DNA of 64,000 bases, taken from Mycosarcoma maydis. Its lineage: Eukaryota > Basidiomycota > Ustilaginomycetes > Ustilaginales. The translations under genes and the position numbers were made by a program. Position 1 is the stretch's first letter, and the number at the start of each line of letters is the position of its first letter. Location: the NCBI RefSeq assembly GCF_000328475.2, contig NC_026499.1:1-64000 (forward strand), given 5' to 3'. This document shows positions 39,691 to 50,803 of the stretch, one piece after another. The notes beneath the pieces are model-generated. The model worked only from the letters and a program-made list of their open reading frames with translations, was not told the DNA's origin and ran no database searches.

Positions 39691-42600
39691 ATGAAGCAAC
39701 TCGTATCTCAAGATGCACCCAAAAAGATCAAACACATCCAGTTCGGCGTGCTGTCCAAGCAGGACATTGTCAACATGTCCGAGATCGAAGTCACCACTCG
39801 GGATCTTTACACAATTGGCGAGTCGGAACGCAAACCTGTCGCAAATGGTACTCTTGATCGACGTTTGGGCGTGTCGGACAAAAACTCGTTGTGCGAGACG
39901 TGCCACCTCAAGATGGCTGACTGTGTAGGCCACTACGGTTACATCAAGCTAGTCCTTCCTGTCTTTCATGTCGGCTTCTTTAAACATACCGTTGCCATCC
40001 TGCAAAGCATATGCAAGAACTGCGCCACTGTCCTTCTCGAAGAGCCCGATCGTCGAAAGTTTCTCAAACGTTTCCGCCGTCCAAACCTCGAGAATCTCGA
40101 TCGCACCCGTACCTTCAAGGCAGTCAACACCATCGCACGCAAGGTGCTCTACTGCCCCAAATGCGGCTACACCAATGGCACCGTCAAGAAGCAAGGTCAG
40201 CTCAAGATTGTCCACGAAAAGTTCCGCGCCAAGAAGACCGCAGCAGAGCACGACGAGTTCAAGGCCTCGTTTGCCACCAACATCAAGATGGGCAATGGCG
40301 ACATCTCGCCCCATCTCAACAAAGCGCAAGAGGATCTCAACCCGCTCAAGGCGCTCGACCTTTTCAAGCGCATCTCGGACGAAGACTGCGAGCTGCTCGG
40401 CCTGCGTCCTGAATTCGGTCGACCAGAGGAATACATCTGGCAGTACATTTGCGTGCCACCCGTCTGCATCCGCCCTTCCGTCGCCCAAGACGGTGCGACC
40501 AACGAAGACGACGTCACCATCAAACTCACCGAAATCATCTTCACCAACAGTCTGCTCAAGCTCGGTCTAGTCAAGGGCGGTAAAGGAACGACGACCAGTC
40601 AACTCGTACAGCAATGGGAGTTTCTCCAACTCACCGTCGCCCTCTACATCAACTCGGAGCTGCCAGGTGTCCCCACTCAGCCAGGTCAAAAACCAAGTCG
40701 TGGCTTCTGCCAACGTCTCAAGGGCAAACAGGGTCGCTTCCGCGGTAACTTGTCCGGCAAGCGTGTCGACTTTTCCGGTCGAACCGTCATCGGCCCGGAC
40801 CCCAACCTCAAGATCGACGAAGTCGCCGTGCCACAGAGGGTGGCCAAGATTCTCACCTACCCGGAACGCGTCTTTCAACACAACATCGAACAGTTGCGGC
40901 AGGCCGTTCGCAACGGTACCGACATTCATCCAGGCGCAAACTATCTCATGGACGGCAAAACGGGCTTCAAGCGCTTCCTCAAGTTCCCAGGAATGCGCGA
41001 GGAACTTGCAGAAAAACTGCGCGTCGGTGATGTCGTCGAGCGTCACATCCGTGATGGTGACATTGTCCTTTTCAATCGACAGCCCTCGCTTCACAAACTT
41101 TCCATCATGTCACACAGAGCCAAAATCCGTCCGTGGCGTACGTTCCGCCTGAACGAGTGTGCATGCAACCCGTACAATGCCGACTTTGACGGAGACGAGA
41201 TGAACATGCACGTTCCTCAGACCGAGGAGGCCAGAACCGAAGCTACGGTCCTCATGGGTGTCAAGCACAACTTGGTCACTCCGCGAAACGGAGAGCCCAT
41301 CATCGCTGCTATCCAGGACTTCATCACTGCTTCCTACCTCATCTCGAAACGCGATCGCTTCTTTGATCGAGCCCAATTCTCGCAGATCTGCAGCTACTTT
41401 TCCGACGCCGATTTGCATATTGATATTCCCCCGCCGGCCATCATGAAGCCCGTTCGACTGTGGACGGGCAAGCAGGTCATGTCGTGCCTCATCCGTCCTA
41501 ACCGCAAGAGTCCACACCTCGTCAACCTCGAGGCGCAATGCCGAACGTTTGAAAAGCCCACCGGCGGTCATCCAAAGGACATGTCGCCCAACGACGGTTG
41601 GCTCGTCATCGTCAACAGTCAAGTCATGTGCGGTGTCTTTGACAAGTCAACCGTCGGTGACGGCAAGAAGAACTCGGTGTTTGGTGTTATGCTGCGCGAC
41701 TATGGTCCTGACGCGGCCATCACCGCGATGAACAGGCTCGCCAAGACATGTGCGCGCTGGCTTGCAAATCAAGGATTCTCGCTCGGTATCAACGATGTGA
41801 TCCCCGGGCCGAAGCTGCGCATGAACAAGGATGCCAAGGTTGAGGCTGCCTACGCCGAATGTCTCGACCTGATCGAAAAGGCCAAGTACGGCAAGCTGGA
41901 GAATCTTCCTGGTTGCGACCAGGAGCAGACGCTTGAAAACATGATCTCTGGTGTGCTCTCTGGTGTTCGAAGCGACGTCGGTGAGATCTGCATGACCGAA
42001 CTGAGCCGTCACAATGCACCGTTGGTCATGGCCGTCTGTGGTTCCAAGGGTTCCAAGATCAACGTGGCGCAGATGGTGGCTTGTGTAGGACAGCAGATCA
42101 TCGCTGGTTCACGTGTGCCCAACGGCTTCCAAGATCGATCATTGCCGCACTTTGCCAAGAAGTCCAAGGATCCACCCTCCAAGGGATTTGTGCGCAACTC
42201 GTTCTTCAGCGGTCTCACTCCTACCGAGTTTCTCTTCCACGCCATCTCGGGTCGAGAAGGTCTGGTAGATACCGCCGTGAAAACTGCAGAGACAGGATAC
42301 ATGCAGCGTCGTCTCATGAAGGCGCTCGAGGATCTGTCTACACACTACGACCTCAGTGTTCGCAACTCGGTGGGCGGTGTTGTGCAGTTTATCTACGGAG
42401 ACGACGGTCTGGACCCCGCCGAGCTCGAAGGCAACGCTATGCCTATCGAGCCTTTCCGCCTGTGGCGTCACTGTCTGGCCATCACGCATCACGTTGCTGG
42501 ACGTGGTCTGTTGCCGTACGAGATCATGGAAGTGGTCAAGCGCGAGCTCAGCAGCGATCGATTTGTCAAGACGTGCACGCAAAAGTATCGTGACTCGGTG

Positions 42601-43893
42601 TACGAGTTTCTGTACGAGAATGTGTACCAGCGCGCCATCAAGATGCGCGAGGCGTTTGGCATGTATGGTGCTGATTCGCGCGAGGAGCACTGGGACGAAC
42701 AGACGGATCTCTCGTTGGGCGCTGATCGCGCGCAATGGGCGATCGTCAACAACAAGACCAAGATCAAAGAGGTGGCCGTTCTCGCATTCCTCGAGCAGTG
42801 CTACATCAAGTACATGAAAGCCAAGATTGAGCCCGGCTCTGCTGTTGGTGCTGTCGGTGCGCAGTCGATCGGTGAGCCAGGAACGCAGATGACGCTCAAG
42901 ACCTTCCACTTTGCCGGTGTTGCCTCGATGAACGTAACACTGGGTGTGCCGCGTATCAAGGAGATCATCAACGCAGCCAAGGTGATCAACACTCCGATTA
43001 TCGAAGCCAAGCTGGTGTCGGAAAAGTCGGAGCGTGCAGCGCGAATTGTCAAGGGGCGTATTGAAAAGACGTATCTGGGCGACATTGCCTCTGTGATCGA
43101 GGAAGCGTGGGCGGCGCAGTACACGTACTTGGGTGTGCACATTGACATGGAAGCGATCCAGAAGCTGCAGCTCGAGATTACTCTGAACGACATCAAGTGG
43201 GCGATTGTCAATGCGCCCAAGCTCAAAATCAAGGAGGAGCGCGTCATGGTGGTGCCCAAGAAGAATCGCATTCGAATCTACGTTCCACCCGAGGCGCCGG
43301 ACAAGGAGGGCGACGTGTACTACAATCTCAAGGCGCTCAAGCGAGCTCTGCCTTCGATTGTCGTCAAGGGCATTCCGCAAGCTACGCGTGCTGTCATTTC
43401 CGACGAAAAGGGTACGCGCAAGCTGCTCGTCGAGGGCTACGGTCTGCTCAAGGTCATGACCACCGAGGGTGTGATTGGAACGCAGACGCATACCAACCAC
43501 GTCATGGAGATGCAGGCGGTGCTGGGCATTGAAGCCGCGCGCACCTCGGTGTACCGCGAGATTGAACACACCATGTCGGCGCACGGTATGAGCATCGATC
43601 CACGTCATATTATGCTGCTCGCTGATACCATGACGTACAAGGGCGAGGTGTTGGGTATCACGCGCTTCGGCGTAGCCAAGATGAAGGACAGCGTGCTCAT
43701 GCTGGCCAGTTTCGAAAAGACGACTGATCACCTGTTTGACGCAGCGCTCTTCGGAAAGAAGGACGAGGTGCTGGGTGTCAGTGAGAGCATCATTATGGGT
43801 AACCCGGCACAGACAGTAGGAACGGGTATGCCAGCGTTGGTGGTTCCTGCACCGACGTTGCCACCGCGTCGAGCTCTGCTGTTCGATCGATAG
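39691..43893 (+). CDS. RPC1: DNA-directed RNA polymerase III largest subunit
   Basis: This intact 1400-residue protein is the catalytic subunit of RNA polymerase III, which makes tRNA, 5S rRNA and U6. The N-terminal zinc clamp has C68-x2-C71-x6-C78-x2-H81 (CETC..CVGH) and a second CKNC/CPKC pair. The active-site loop NADFDGDEMNMH (about 495-506) supplies the three aspartates that hold the catalytic magnesium. The trigger-loop region GAQSIGEPGTQMTLKTFHFAG follows at about 1055-1075. The opening sequence (IKHIQFGVLS, DRRLGVSDKNSLCETC) is the Pol III type, not Pol I or Pol II, and there is no heptad-repeat tail. The length equals that of other fungal RPC1 proteins. The ATG lies in GTCATCATGAAG and no intron is needed. 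The stop is 137 bases from the convergent spherulin-like gene. Confidence 0.96.
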   Translation: MKQLVSQDAPKKIKHIQFGVLSKQDIVNMSEIEVTTRDLYTIGESERKPVANGTLDRRLGVSDKNSLCETCHLKMADCVGHYGYIKLVLPVFHVGFFKHTVAILQSICKNCATVLLEEPDRRKFLKRFRRPNLENLDRTRTFKAVNTIARKVLYCPKCGYTNGTVKKQGQLKIVHEKFRAKKTAAEHDEFKASFATNIKMGNGDISPHLNKAQEDLNPLKALDLFKRISDEDCELLGLRPEFGRPEEYIWQYICVPPVCIRPSVAQDGATNEDDVTIKLTEIIFTNSLLKLGLVKGGKGTTTSQLVQQWEFLQLTVALYINSELPGVPTQPGQKPSRGFCQRLKGKQGRFRGNLSGKRVDFSGRTVIGPDPNLKIDEVAVPQRVAKILTYPERVFQHNIEQLRQAVRNGTDIHPGANYLMDGKTGFKRFLKFPGMREELAEKLRVGDVVERHIRDGDIVLFNRQPSLHKLSIMSHRAKIRPWRTFRLNECACNPYNADFDGDEMNMHVPQTEEARTEATVLMGVKHNLVTPRNGEPIIAAIQDFITASYLISKRDRFFDRAQFSQICSYFSDADLHIDIPPPAIMKPVRLWTGKQVMSCLIRPNRKSPHLVNLEAQCRTFEKPTGGHPKDMSPNDGWLVIVNSQVMCGVFDKSTVGDGKKNSVFGVMLRDYGPDAAITAMNRLAKTCARWLANQGFSLGINDVIPGPKLRMNKDAKVEAAYAECLDLIEKAKYGKLENLPGCDQEQTLENMISGVLSGVRSDVGEICMTELSRHNAPLVMAVCGSKGSKINVAQMVACVGQQIIAGSRVPNGFQDRSLPHFAKKSKDPPSKGFVRNSFFSGLTPTEFLFHAISGREGLVDTAVKTAETGYMQRRLMKALEDLSTHYDLSVRNSVGGVVQFIYGDDGLDPAELEGNAMPIEPFRLWRHCLAITHHVAGRGLLPYEIMEVVKRELSSDRFVKTCTQKYRDSVYEFLYENVYQRAIKMREAFGMYGADSREEHWDEQTDLSLGADRAQWAIVNNKTKIKEVAVLAFLEQCYIKYMKAKIEPGSAVGAVGAQSIGEPGTQMTLKTFHFAGVASMNVTLGVPRIKEIINAAKVINTPIIEAKLVSEKSERAARIVKGRIEKTYLGDIASVIEEAWAAQYTYLGVHIDMEAIQKLQLEITLNDIKWAIVNAPKLKIKEERVMVVPKKNRIRIYVPPEAPDKEGDVYYNLKALKRALPSIVVKGIPQATRAVISDEKGTRKLLVEGYGLLKVMTTEGVIGTQTHTNHVMEMQAVLGIEAARTSVYREIEHTMSAHGMSIDPRHIMLLADTMTYKGEVLGITRFGVAKMKDSVLMLASFEKTTDHLFDAALFGKKDEVLGVSESIIMGNPAQTVGTGMPALVVPAPTLPPRRALLFDR

Positions 43894-44030
43894 CGCGATA
43901 GCGCGATAGCGTAGAGGCACACTCTCGAATCATGAATTAACAGCACATACATGTCACAGCCTTGAAGAGCACTGTGCGAGATGCTGGGATTGTGCGGTTT
44001 GTATTCAAGCGAAACTCGCTGGAGATTGAA

Positions 44031-45005
44031 TCAAGAGATGTTGGCCATTGCTCTGACAAAGTCAGGCCAGATGCTCGAGAAAGAGGCATAAACGTCGGTG
44101 GAAGCGATATCAAGGTTGGTGACGAACAGACCGCCTCTAGCACTCAAGCGGTTGACTGTAGCATTGACGAGCGCATCGAGGTTGGCGAATTTCGAGCCGT
44201 CCTTGGTGGTGGCGTTGTTGGGGTTGACGTTGTAGAAGATGTAGGAGCGCTGGAAGGCGGATGCTTGCTTGTTGTTGGAAGTTTTGCGTTGGTAGTCGGC
44301 GAGGTCGAAGTTGGCTAGCTTGTCTTCGTAGACGATGATGTGGTCCGACGAGGTGGACCAGAAGCGGGCGTCTTGAGGCCAAGTGCCCGGGTTTAGGATT
44401 GTGATACCTGATCTTTGGACGAGGCTTTTCGAATTGCATTGCTTGCTCGAGGTGGTCGAGGTGGTGGTCCAGTTGAGCGATTTGACAAAGTCGGTGTACT
44501 TGGCGTATTGGTCGAGGTACTTGGAGGCGGTGTCTGTTTCGTCGAAAAAGATTCCGTCTGGACGTACGGCCGTGGGCCAACGCGAGTACTTTGTCACGTC
44601 GGCCTTGACGTTTTTCGCCAAGGTCTTTCCGTAGCCCGTAGCGACGTATCCGACTAGTTCGAGGATCTGTCCCGGCGCCGGCGTTGCTCGTAGCTTTTTG
44701 ATGGCCTCTGTGTAGTCCGAGTCCGGTGCGTTGCCAGAGCCCGGTCCAGAGTTAGGGTTGATGATCACAGTGAAAGCTGCTGCCGGATTTGCGCGAATCG
44801 CCGTGTACAGCTTATCCCATGCATTGGGCAGTGGATAGATGTAGAGCGGTACAATGATGCGTGGTGTGGTGGTGTCAACTGCGCGCTGCGTCCTGGCAGC
44901 CGAACACTGGTTTCCAGAGGCGCCCGTGACGGTCTGCAGCAAAGCAGCAAGCGTCGTGAGGACGAGCAAGAGATTCATCCATGAGATCGCCCTGAGCTGC
45001 GCCAT
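44031..45005 (-). CDS. Secreted spherulin-4-like protein
   Basis: This is a 324-residue protein with an N-terminal hydrophobic stretch (MNLLLVLTTLAALLQTVTGA, about residues 10-29) consistent with secretion. The body carries the spherulation-specific family 4 pattern: IIVPLYIYPLPNAWDKLY, VIINPNSGPG, LVGYVATGYG, DGIFFDETDT and a conserved C-terminal half (FVTNLDIASTDVYASF). The family adopts a TIM-barrel-like fold related to glycoside hydrolases, and several microbial members act on polysaccharides. The substrate here is unknown. The family was first named from Physarum spherulation. A TATATAA-like box on the minus strand (about 45085-45092) lies some 80-90 bases upstream of the ATG at 45005. 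Confidence 0.85.
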   Translation of the reverse strand: MAQLRAISWMNLLLVLTTLAALLQTVTGASGNQCSAARTQRAVDTTTPRIIVPLYIYPLPNAWDKLYTAIRANPAAAFTVIINPNSGPGSGNAPDSDYTEAIKKLRATPAPGQILELVGYVATGYGKTLAKNVKADVTKYSRWPTAVRPDGIFFDETDTASKYLDQYAKYTDFVKSLNWTTTSTTSSKQCNSKSLVQRSGITILNPGTWPQDARFWSTSSDHIIVYEDKLANFDLADYQRKTSNNKQASAFQRSYIFYNVNPNNATTKDGSKFANLDALVNATVNRLSARGGLFVTNLDIASTDVYASFSSIWPDFVRAMANIS

Positions 45006-47095
45006 CTTGCGAATTCGAAAAGAGCCAATCGTGAATCACACTGCGCAAGGAGAGGATCGTGCGAGCGACGCCTGAGAGCTGCCTTGTTATATACATATGA
45101 AATCGTGCCTTACGTAACACCAACTTTTGTTGTTTTGCTCGCAAAGCTGTGCTCGTCCGACGATGTCCAAGATCGATGATGCGGTGTAGAGTCTCAGGCT
45201 ACAACGCACTCACGACTCGTGACCTGCTGCGCTGTTTCCGTTGGAAAGCATTCGTAATTCGGTTGTTCTAATGATGGAGAACGACGCAGTTACGAGTGCT
45301 GTAGCCTAGTCACGAGTTGTTGCTAACTTACTTGTTCCTCGCTTCGTTTCTTTGGTGCTTTGAGGCAGCTCACTGGCTTAGCTTAGCTCTGTTGCTGCAG
45401 ATGTACAAGTCCGAGGCGGAGCTTGAAAGCATAACCCAAAGGCGGTGTCCAAGCTTTTTTATTCTTTTCTGACAGCTCGGCAGTCACAAACTGTGTGAGG
45501 AACGACTAAGGTAAGTGCCACTCGCTTCGGATCGGAATCGTGAATCACGAATCGCTTCCATCACGTGATCAGTCACGACTGATAAGTCGTTATTTGTTAT
45601 GTTGAAACATCTAACAGTCTATTTGCGTCGTCAGGCATCGTGTGTCTGTGGTCAGGCGTCATCGTTCCACGCTCCATACATGATACACGGCAAGGCGGCC
45701 TTTGGAACGGTGAGGGTGAGGCTCAGCACTGTGTGGAGTAAAGGAGCTCACTTTTGCCGGCAAAGCGGAGCGGTGGCAGAAGGCACGAGAGTGCACCAGT
45801 CGTGGATGATCGAGCCGACTGTCTTGCTGTATCTTGTCGAGGTCGCATCTCGAGTAACGCATGTTGGGATGGCCGTGCTGAAATACAGAAGAGACAGCTC
45901 GAGCTGTTGTGAGATTTGCTTTATACGAACGGTTCTCGCTGGATCTTTGTTGGCGTTTGGCTGTTTGCATCTGTCACATCACACCGTGTAGATCGTGAGG
46001 TTCGCATCCACATCGCATCATCATGTGGTCCAAGCGTGCTGATACGTCATGTGCGCTTTCGGCGGTTGTCCGATGGGATGCTGTGCAGAATCAAGATGGG
46101 TTCGCCGATTTCGGATGTCGATTTGGGTCTCGCTACGTTGACTACCGCTTTTGAGTGCGGGTGCGCGAGTGGGGTTCGAAGTTGCATCGGATTGAATCTC
46201 GTGATGGCGTGGCTACGGGCACGTTGCTTGCGCTACTTGTCGCTGTTGGCAGCACACGAGCTACAACTCGATCTATCGACTTGGACTGTGGCGAGCATGT
46301 CGCGCAGGTGACGTTCGAGAGTTGCACAGAGTCGACATTCATTGATTCGCGAGCCCAGCACATCGCTGGCCAGTCGGTATGCACAACCCATCATCATCCA
46401 GCGTAGTTTCCTATCCAGCGATGCTGCGAATTGCAACTTGGCCTTATCATCGCTAAGGCTTGTAAGAATGTCACAGAGACAACGCATTGCCGTACGTCCT
46501 CGGAATGCCTGCTGCAAACCACGTCTACACCGCTATCGTCTACATCGACCCGATCAAATCCAATCGTGAATCTCTCCGCCAAAAATTCCGCGCCAAACCT
46601 TCTCATCTGCTCCATCCCCAAAAACATCTCCTTCCTAAGTCACGGTATCGCCCTCCCCGCCAGAACCTCATCTTGACCGGGTAAGTGGCTCACCAACAGC
46701 CAGAGTACGCAGTGAATACTGATACGATTTCTACGACCCCTCAAAGAGCACGCCATCACGATTCGGTTGGTCCGCCAACCCCAGACACACACTGCAACAC
46801 AGCGATACCTTCACAGTCACTGTTTCTCATGCCGTTGGCCCGCTTCTCAACTAGATTCAGTGCGAGTGCTAAAGGCATCAATATTCACGACTGTGTGGAC
46901 AACTTATCACGTAGTCGTCAACGTGTCCCTGCAACACGGACACGCGCCATGCAACACATGTACAGCAGAACAAACAGGATCTAGTCAATCGTGAATGCAA
47001 ACCCCAGAAATCCGAGGTGCGAGTCTAGAGCTAGAACAAACATGAAACAGTGAACCACGAAAAACACGAAAGCATAAAGCGAGGCCAACGAGCGT
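45006..47095. other. Spacer with spherulin promoter and a possible orphan exon
   Basis: The left part is the promoter of the spherulin-4-like gene. A dispersed motif copy lies at 45536-45552 (AATCGTGAATCACGAAT). The middle has several overlapping open frames with no recognisable protein. The stretch 46487-46680 (+) shows C-ending codon use like the real genes and is listed separately. The right part is the 3' end of the glutaminase gene. Confidence 0.4.
46487..46684 (+). other. Possible orphan exon of an unknown gene
   Basis: An ATG-started frame of 65 codons has genome-like codon use in its first half (HVYTAIVYIDPIKSNRESLRQ) and ends exactly where a consensus donor occurs: ACCGG then GTAAGT at 46681, with the stop TAA lying inside that donor. 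This is what an exon followed by an intron would look like. I could not find a convincing next exon or a family. It may be a relic of a small gene, for example of the YciI type, but that is a guess. Confidence 0.25.
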
Positions 47096-49834
47096 CTAGG
47101 GCTGCACTTGGAACGCACGCTGCGAACCGCTCGAAAGCATAGCAGATTTCTTACGTTCCTGCTGCTTCTTATTACCACCCTGGCCCGGCTGAGGCTTGTT
47201 TGTGATCACATCGTTCTCGTCGCCGTACTCGTATCCACCGCTGGAAACTCCATTCGCCTTGTCCGCCTTCGCTTTGGCCAGGAAGCTAAAGTGTCCGCCC
47301 ACCACAGGTCGTGCCAGAAAGTGGATGAGAGGGTCTTCAGGCTCCTTGGGGAAATCGCCCGTGGTGCTCTCCATGAGATCAGTAAAGGGAGCATCCGTCT
47401 TTCCAGCGCTGATAAAGCTGTACAGCAGATCGATGAAGAGTTTTTGGGTAGCAGCGTCGTCTGAAGCAGCAGCAGCAAACATCTCCCAGTCGGTCTTGGT
47501 CCATTTGTGTCTCGAGTCGAGCGGTACACCGTACTTCTCCTGGACACGTGGATACCAGGCGTCCTGGATCTTGTACACAGCATGCGGCACCAGATTGAGG
47601 TTGAGAAGCCGATCGGCAAGCAGGTTGTACAACGTTCCCCAAGAGGCGTCGGTCTGGTAGGCAAGCTTGGTGTGCGAGGCGTCGTGCGAGATGGCAAATT
47701 CCTGCCAGTTCTTGATGTAAGAAGACGAAATGTTGGCATACGACTTGGCATCCTTGTTGCGACCCAGCATGTCGGCAATCTTGCCCATGGCAGCAATGGC
47801 AGAGATGCCCTTGATGGCAAGATTCGTCTGATTGGCAAGCGTGCCGGCAAAGTCGTCGGTGGAAAGCTGCTCGGCCGGGATGAGACTATCTTCGACCAAA
47901 AACTCGGTCCATTGCTTCATAATGTCGTAATGTTGCTCGAGGAAAGGCACTGCTTTCGATCTGCCCACAAGTTGAGCCCAGTGGAGCACCATCCAGATCA
48001 TGTTGCCCGACTCTTCGACCTGCATGGGCTCGTCATTGCCGTCGTTGTAGCCAAACGCGTTAGGGTAGGTACCGAGGTCGTGTACACACCACTTGTTTGG
48101 GTACAGACCGGACTCGGTGTACTCAAAGATGGGAAGCATGAGATCCTTCAGCAGGTCAGGATTGGCATACGAAAGCAGAGGGAAGAGCGGGAAGATGACG
48201 TCGACCGTCGACATGTCACCGTTGGACGAGATCTCCTTGAGGAAGAGGAGCGTGTCGGAGGTGTTGTATCTGCCCTTGGAGTCCTTGCTGACGGTGATCT
48301 CAAACGTGGCAAAGGCTTGGCGGAGCGAGAGCTGGGTGATGGCAGCGTACTTGTCACCTACATCGCCGCCACCTACAGCTGCCCTAGAATCTTGCAGCAC
48401 CTGGCGGTCAAACTTCTTGGCCTTTGCAAGCGCAGAGTCAAAGTCGTTGACAAAGAAGGCGACAGCGTCGTCGAGCTTGTCGCCAAACTTGGTCTGCCAG
48501 TAGCCGTATCGATCTTCCTGGTAGCTCTTGGTCGAGTTGGTGCCAGGGTGTTTGGCGCGGATGTAGTTGACGTAGGGGGTGCGCATGTGTCCGATGACAA
48601 AGAGCGCATCCTTGTCAGCGTGTTTGACATCAAAATCGACGGCAAACGCAAAGGAGTTGTCCGGGCCGAGGACGGGTCCATGGTCGAACGAAAGCTTGCC
48701 CGTGTTGATGAACTCGGAGTGGGTGACGACGTTGTTGTTGTTCCTCGAGTAGAGTCCGGGGTGTTTGCGTGCAGCATAGGTGGCATTGCCCCACTCTGCG
48801 CGTTGACGGAACTCGGTGTAAATCCGAGGCTGCTTGCGAGTGACAAAGAAGACGCTAGTGTTGTTTTTGTCATAGTATTGCTGGTCATAGGGGTATTCTT
48901 CGTAGTCGTAGTCGTGGCCAGTGACCCAACGTTCGTCAATGTCTGTGTACAGCTGGATGCTGCGGCCCTTGATGGTCGAAGGATCAAGCTCGACGTGGAG
49001 GTAGCTTAGAGGCAAGCTCTGACGGAGGTAGTCGTCTGGAGTGATAGGAGTGAGGAACGTGACATTGAATCGGACCTTGTCGGCTTCAAACGCAAAGATG
49101 GTACGCGTAGCAGTGTACTCGGCACTGAGCTGTTTGGCAGCAGGCCCGGCACGGACCAGAGTGCCAAAACCGTTGCCCATCCACTCGTAGGTGACATTGT
49201 CTATACGGATGTAGCCGGTCCAGCCCAGACGGAACTCGCCGTCAGCGCCGTACGACGTAGTCCAGAAGGAGGACCACTGACCAGCTAGGTAACCGCCATT
49301 GCCGACGGCATTGGGAGGCGTGGAGGCGAGGTTGGAGCCTGAGGGCAGCCAAGCGTTGAGGTAAGGACTTCGTACAGCCAGTGGGAACGAAGGAGGATTG
49401 ACGGGAAAGAAGGAGCTTGAAGAGAAGGCCTGCTTGGCATTGACGATACCCGGATTTTGGCCAGCCGAGCTAGAAGTGGAGGTAGCGTCCGGTAAAGCCG
49501 ATGCAGAAGATGGCGGAGTGCTTGAGGGTGTCTCTTCTCCCTGTGTGACCAGCGTAAAGTCAGGCTTGTTGAGCTGACCATCTTGGAGGAGTGTGGACTG
49601 GGTCTGTTGTACGTTCCACTGAACACCAGGCTGAGTCGGATCGGAGCTCAAGCCTACTATTTTGTGGTCGGCAGCAAGATGTTTTTGAGAAGGAGCACGG
49701 GTAAGATCGGCGAGCGCCTCAAAGAGCGTGGTGAGACTGTCCGACTTTGCTAGCGAGGCTTGAGCTTGCTGGGGACTGTACAGCAGCAGCGCTGCAAGTA
49801 GAGTCGAGGCTGTCGATATGATCGGCAACCGCAT
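47096..49834 (-). CDS. Secreted glutaminase of the GtaA family
   Basis: The protein has 912 residues, starting at the ATG at 49834 (MRLPIIST). A signal peptide covers about residues 1-27 (LLAALLLYSPQQAQA). The body matches the fungal glutaminase A family: LAVRSPYLNAWLPSG and GQWSSFWTTSYGADGEFRLGW near the start, then a DUF4965-like middle with the ITQLSLRQAFATFE segment, and the C-terminal DUF1793-like part with QTDASWGTLYNLLADRLLNL, YGVPLDSRHKWTKTDWEMF and DLMESTTGDF. Members release ammonia from L-glutamine outside the cell. The C-terminal tail after ARPVVGGHFSFLA is short, Gly/Gln/Lys-rich and probably disordered. About ten N-glycosylation sites are visible. Related family members without proven glutaminase activity exist, so the activity is an inference. 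Confidence 0.85.
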   Translation of the reverse strand: MRLPIISTASTLLAALLLYSPQQAQASLAKSDSLTTLFEALADLTRAPSQKHLAADHKIVGLSSDPTQPGVQWNVQQTQSTLLQDGQLNKPDFTLVTQGEETPSSTPPSSASALPDATSTSSSAGQNPGIVNAKQAFSSSSFFPVNPPSFPLAVRSPYLNAWLPSGSNLASTPPNAVGNGGYLAGQWSSFWTTSYGADGEFRLGWTGYIRIDNVTYEWMGNGFGTLVRAGPAAKQLSAEYTATRTIFAFEADKVRFNVTFLTPITPDDYLRQSLPLSYLHVELDPSTIKGRSIQLYTDIDERWVTGHDYDYEEYPYDQQYYDKNNTSVFFVTRKQPRIYTEFRQRAEWGNATYAARKHPGLYSRNNNNVVTHSEFINTGKLSFDHGPVLGPDNSFAFAVDFDVKHADKDALFVIGHMRTPYVNYIRAKHPGTNSTKSYQEDRYGYWQTKFGDKLDDAVAFFVNDFDSALAKAKKFDRQVLQDSRAAVGGGDVGDKYAAITQLSLRQAFATFEITVSKDSKGRYNTSDTLLFLKEISSNGDMSTVDVIFPLFPLLSYANPDLLKDLMLPIFEYTESGLYPNKWCVHDLGTYPNAFGYNDGNDEPMQVEESGNMIWMVLHWAQLVGRSKAVPFLEQHYDIMKQWTEFLVEDSLIPAEQLSTDDFAGTLANQTNLAIKGISAIAAMGKIADMLGRNKDAKSYANISSSYIKNWQEFAISHDASHTKLAYQTDASWGTLYNLLADRLLNLNLVPHAVYKIQDAWYPRVQEKYGVPLDSRHKWTKTDWEMFAAAASDDAATQKLFIDLLYSFISAGKTDAPFTDLMESTTGDFPKEPEDPLIHFLARPVVGGHFSFLAKAKADKANGVSSGGYEYGDENDVITNKPQPGQGGNKKQQERKKSAMLSSGSQRAFQVQP

Positions 49835-50803
49835 GTTGGACAAGACGCGGAAGGATGCAGAAGTGGATGGGGCAAACGAGTTCTAAAGAGGGGATTCTAC
49901 TGTTGATCGAGGAGGTTGGGATAGCTCGACTTGATATACACACGGTCTTGATGCGTAACGAGGCAGAAGAATGCAAAAGTCAAGGATACTGGCCTGCTTT
50001 GTGCTTGGCAGAAGATCGGATTAAAGATGAATTGCTTTGTTCACGCACGAGGCGGGAGAGACGGCTAGATGTGGTGGGTTTAAGCTCCAAGTGTAATCAT
50101 GAGCAGCGTTGGCTCGGATGCGACGATACCAGTGACAGTCCTTGATGGTAGGGCGTTTGCGCGAAAGCGGTAGAAAGGGGTGTATGCGAGACAGAGCAAA
50201 AGATTGCGGCACGATGCTAGGGTATGCTACGACTCGGATCTGTTGGTGGCACTTGCTGTGATGATCTAGTCTATTGTTGCGGAGGAGGAGGTTAAGGTGG
50301 GTGGCCCAGCATGCGTAGGCTTTCGAGGGTGTGGATGAAGACGAGTGGGCGGAGGAAGCGCGATGATGAAATGAGGCGAGGATGAGAGCGAGAGAGACAA
50401 ATAGAGGAGCAACCAGCCGAAGCTGGGACGTTTAGCCGAGTGGGGCTCCGTGCACGTCGGGTACAGCGCGCACTCACTCGTGACTATTGGTGACTCGTGA
50501 TTGTAGTTTCAGGGGAGTGACCACGCGGAGAGGTGCGACAGCGAAGCTAACCCTAAGTGGAAAGACGAGATCCGGATCGGCTTGGGCAGACCAAGATAGA
50601 ATCACGCATCACGATTCGTGATTGTCGTGAGTCTGTGGGGACTCACGACTGCTTGCAGCCAGCGCTTGGATCAGCGTCGCACAGGCCCTTTGCGACTCTC
50701 ACCTCTGTGTTTCGTTTGATATGCCGACAGTCACAGAGTGGACGAGGCATTCGAACGGAGGGTGCTCGGTTCTCGCTTACGCCGAACAGGGGAGCCCGTC
50801 CGG

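Noticed and set aside
42139..43920. 593-codon minus-strand open frame antisense to RPC1
   Set aside because: It is a by-product of the codon bias of RPC1; the composition is His/Arg/Leu-rich with no recognisable motif.
45599..45991. 130-codon frame in the spherulin-glutaminase spacer
   Set aside because: No domain, no gene-like codon use and no promoter signals; it is likely chance.
47507..49009. 500-codon plus-strand open frame antisense to the glutaminase
   Set aside because: It has Val/Gly/Leu-rich shadow composition and the opposite strand encodes a full conserved enzyme.
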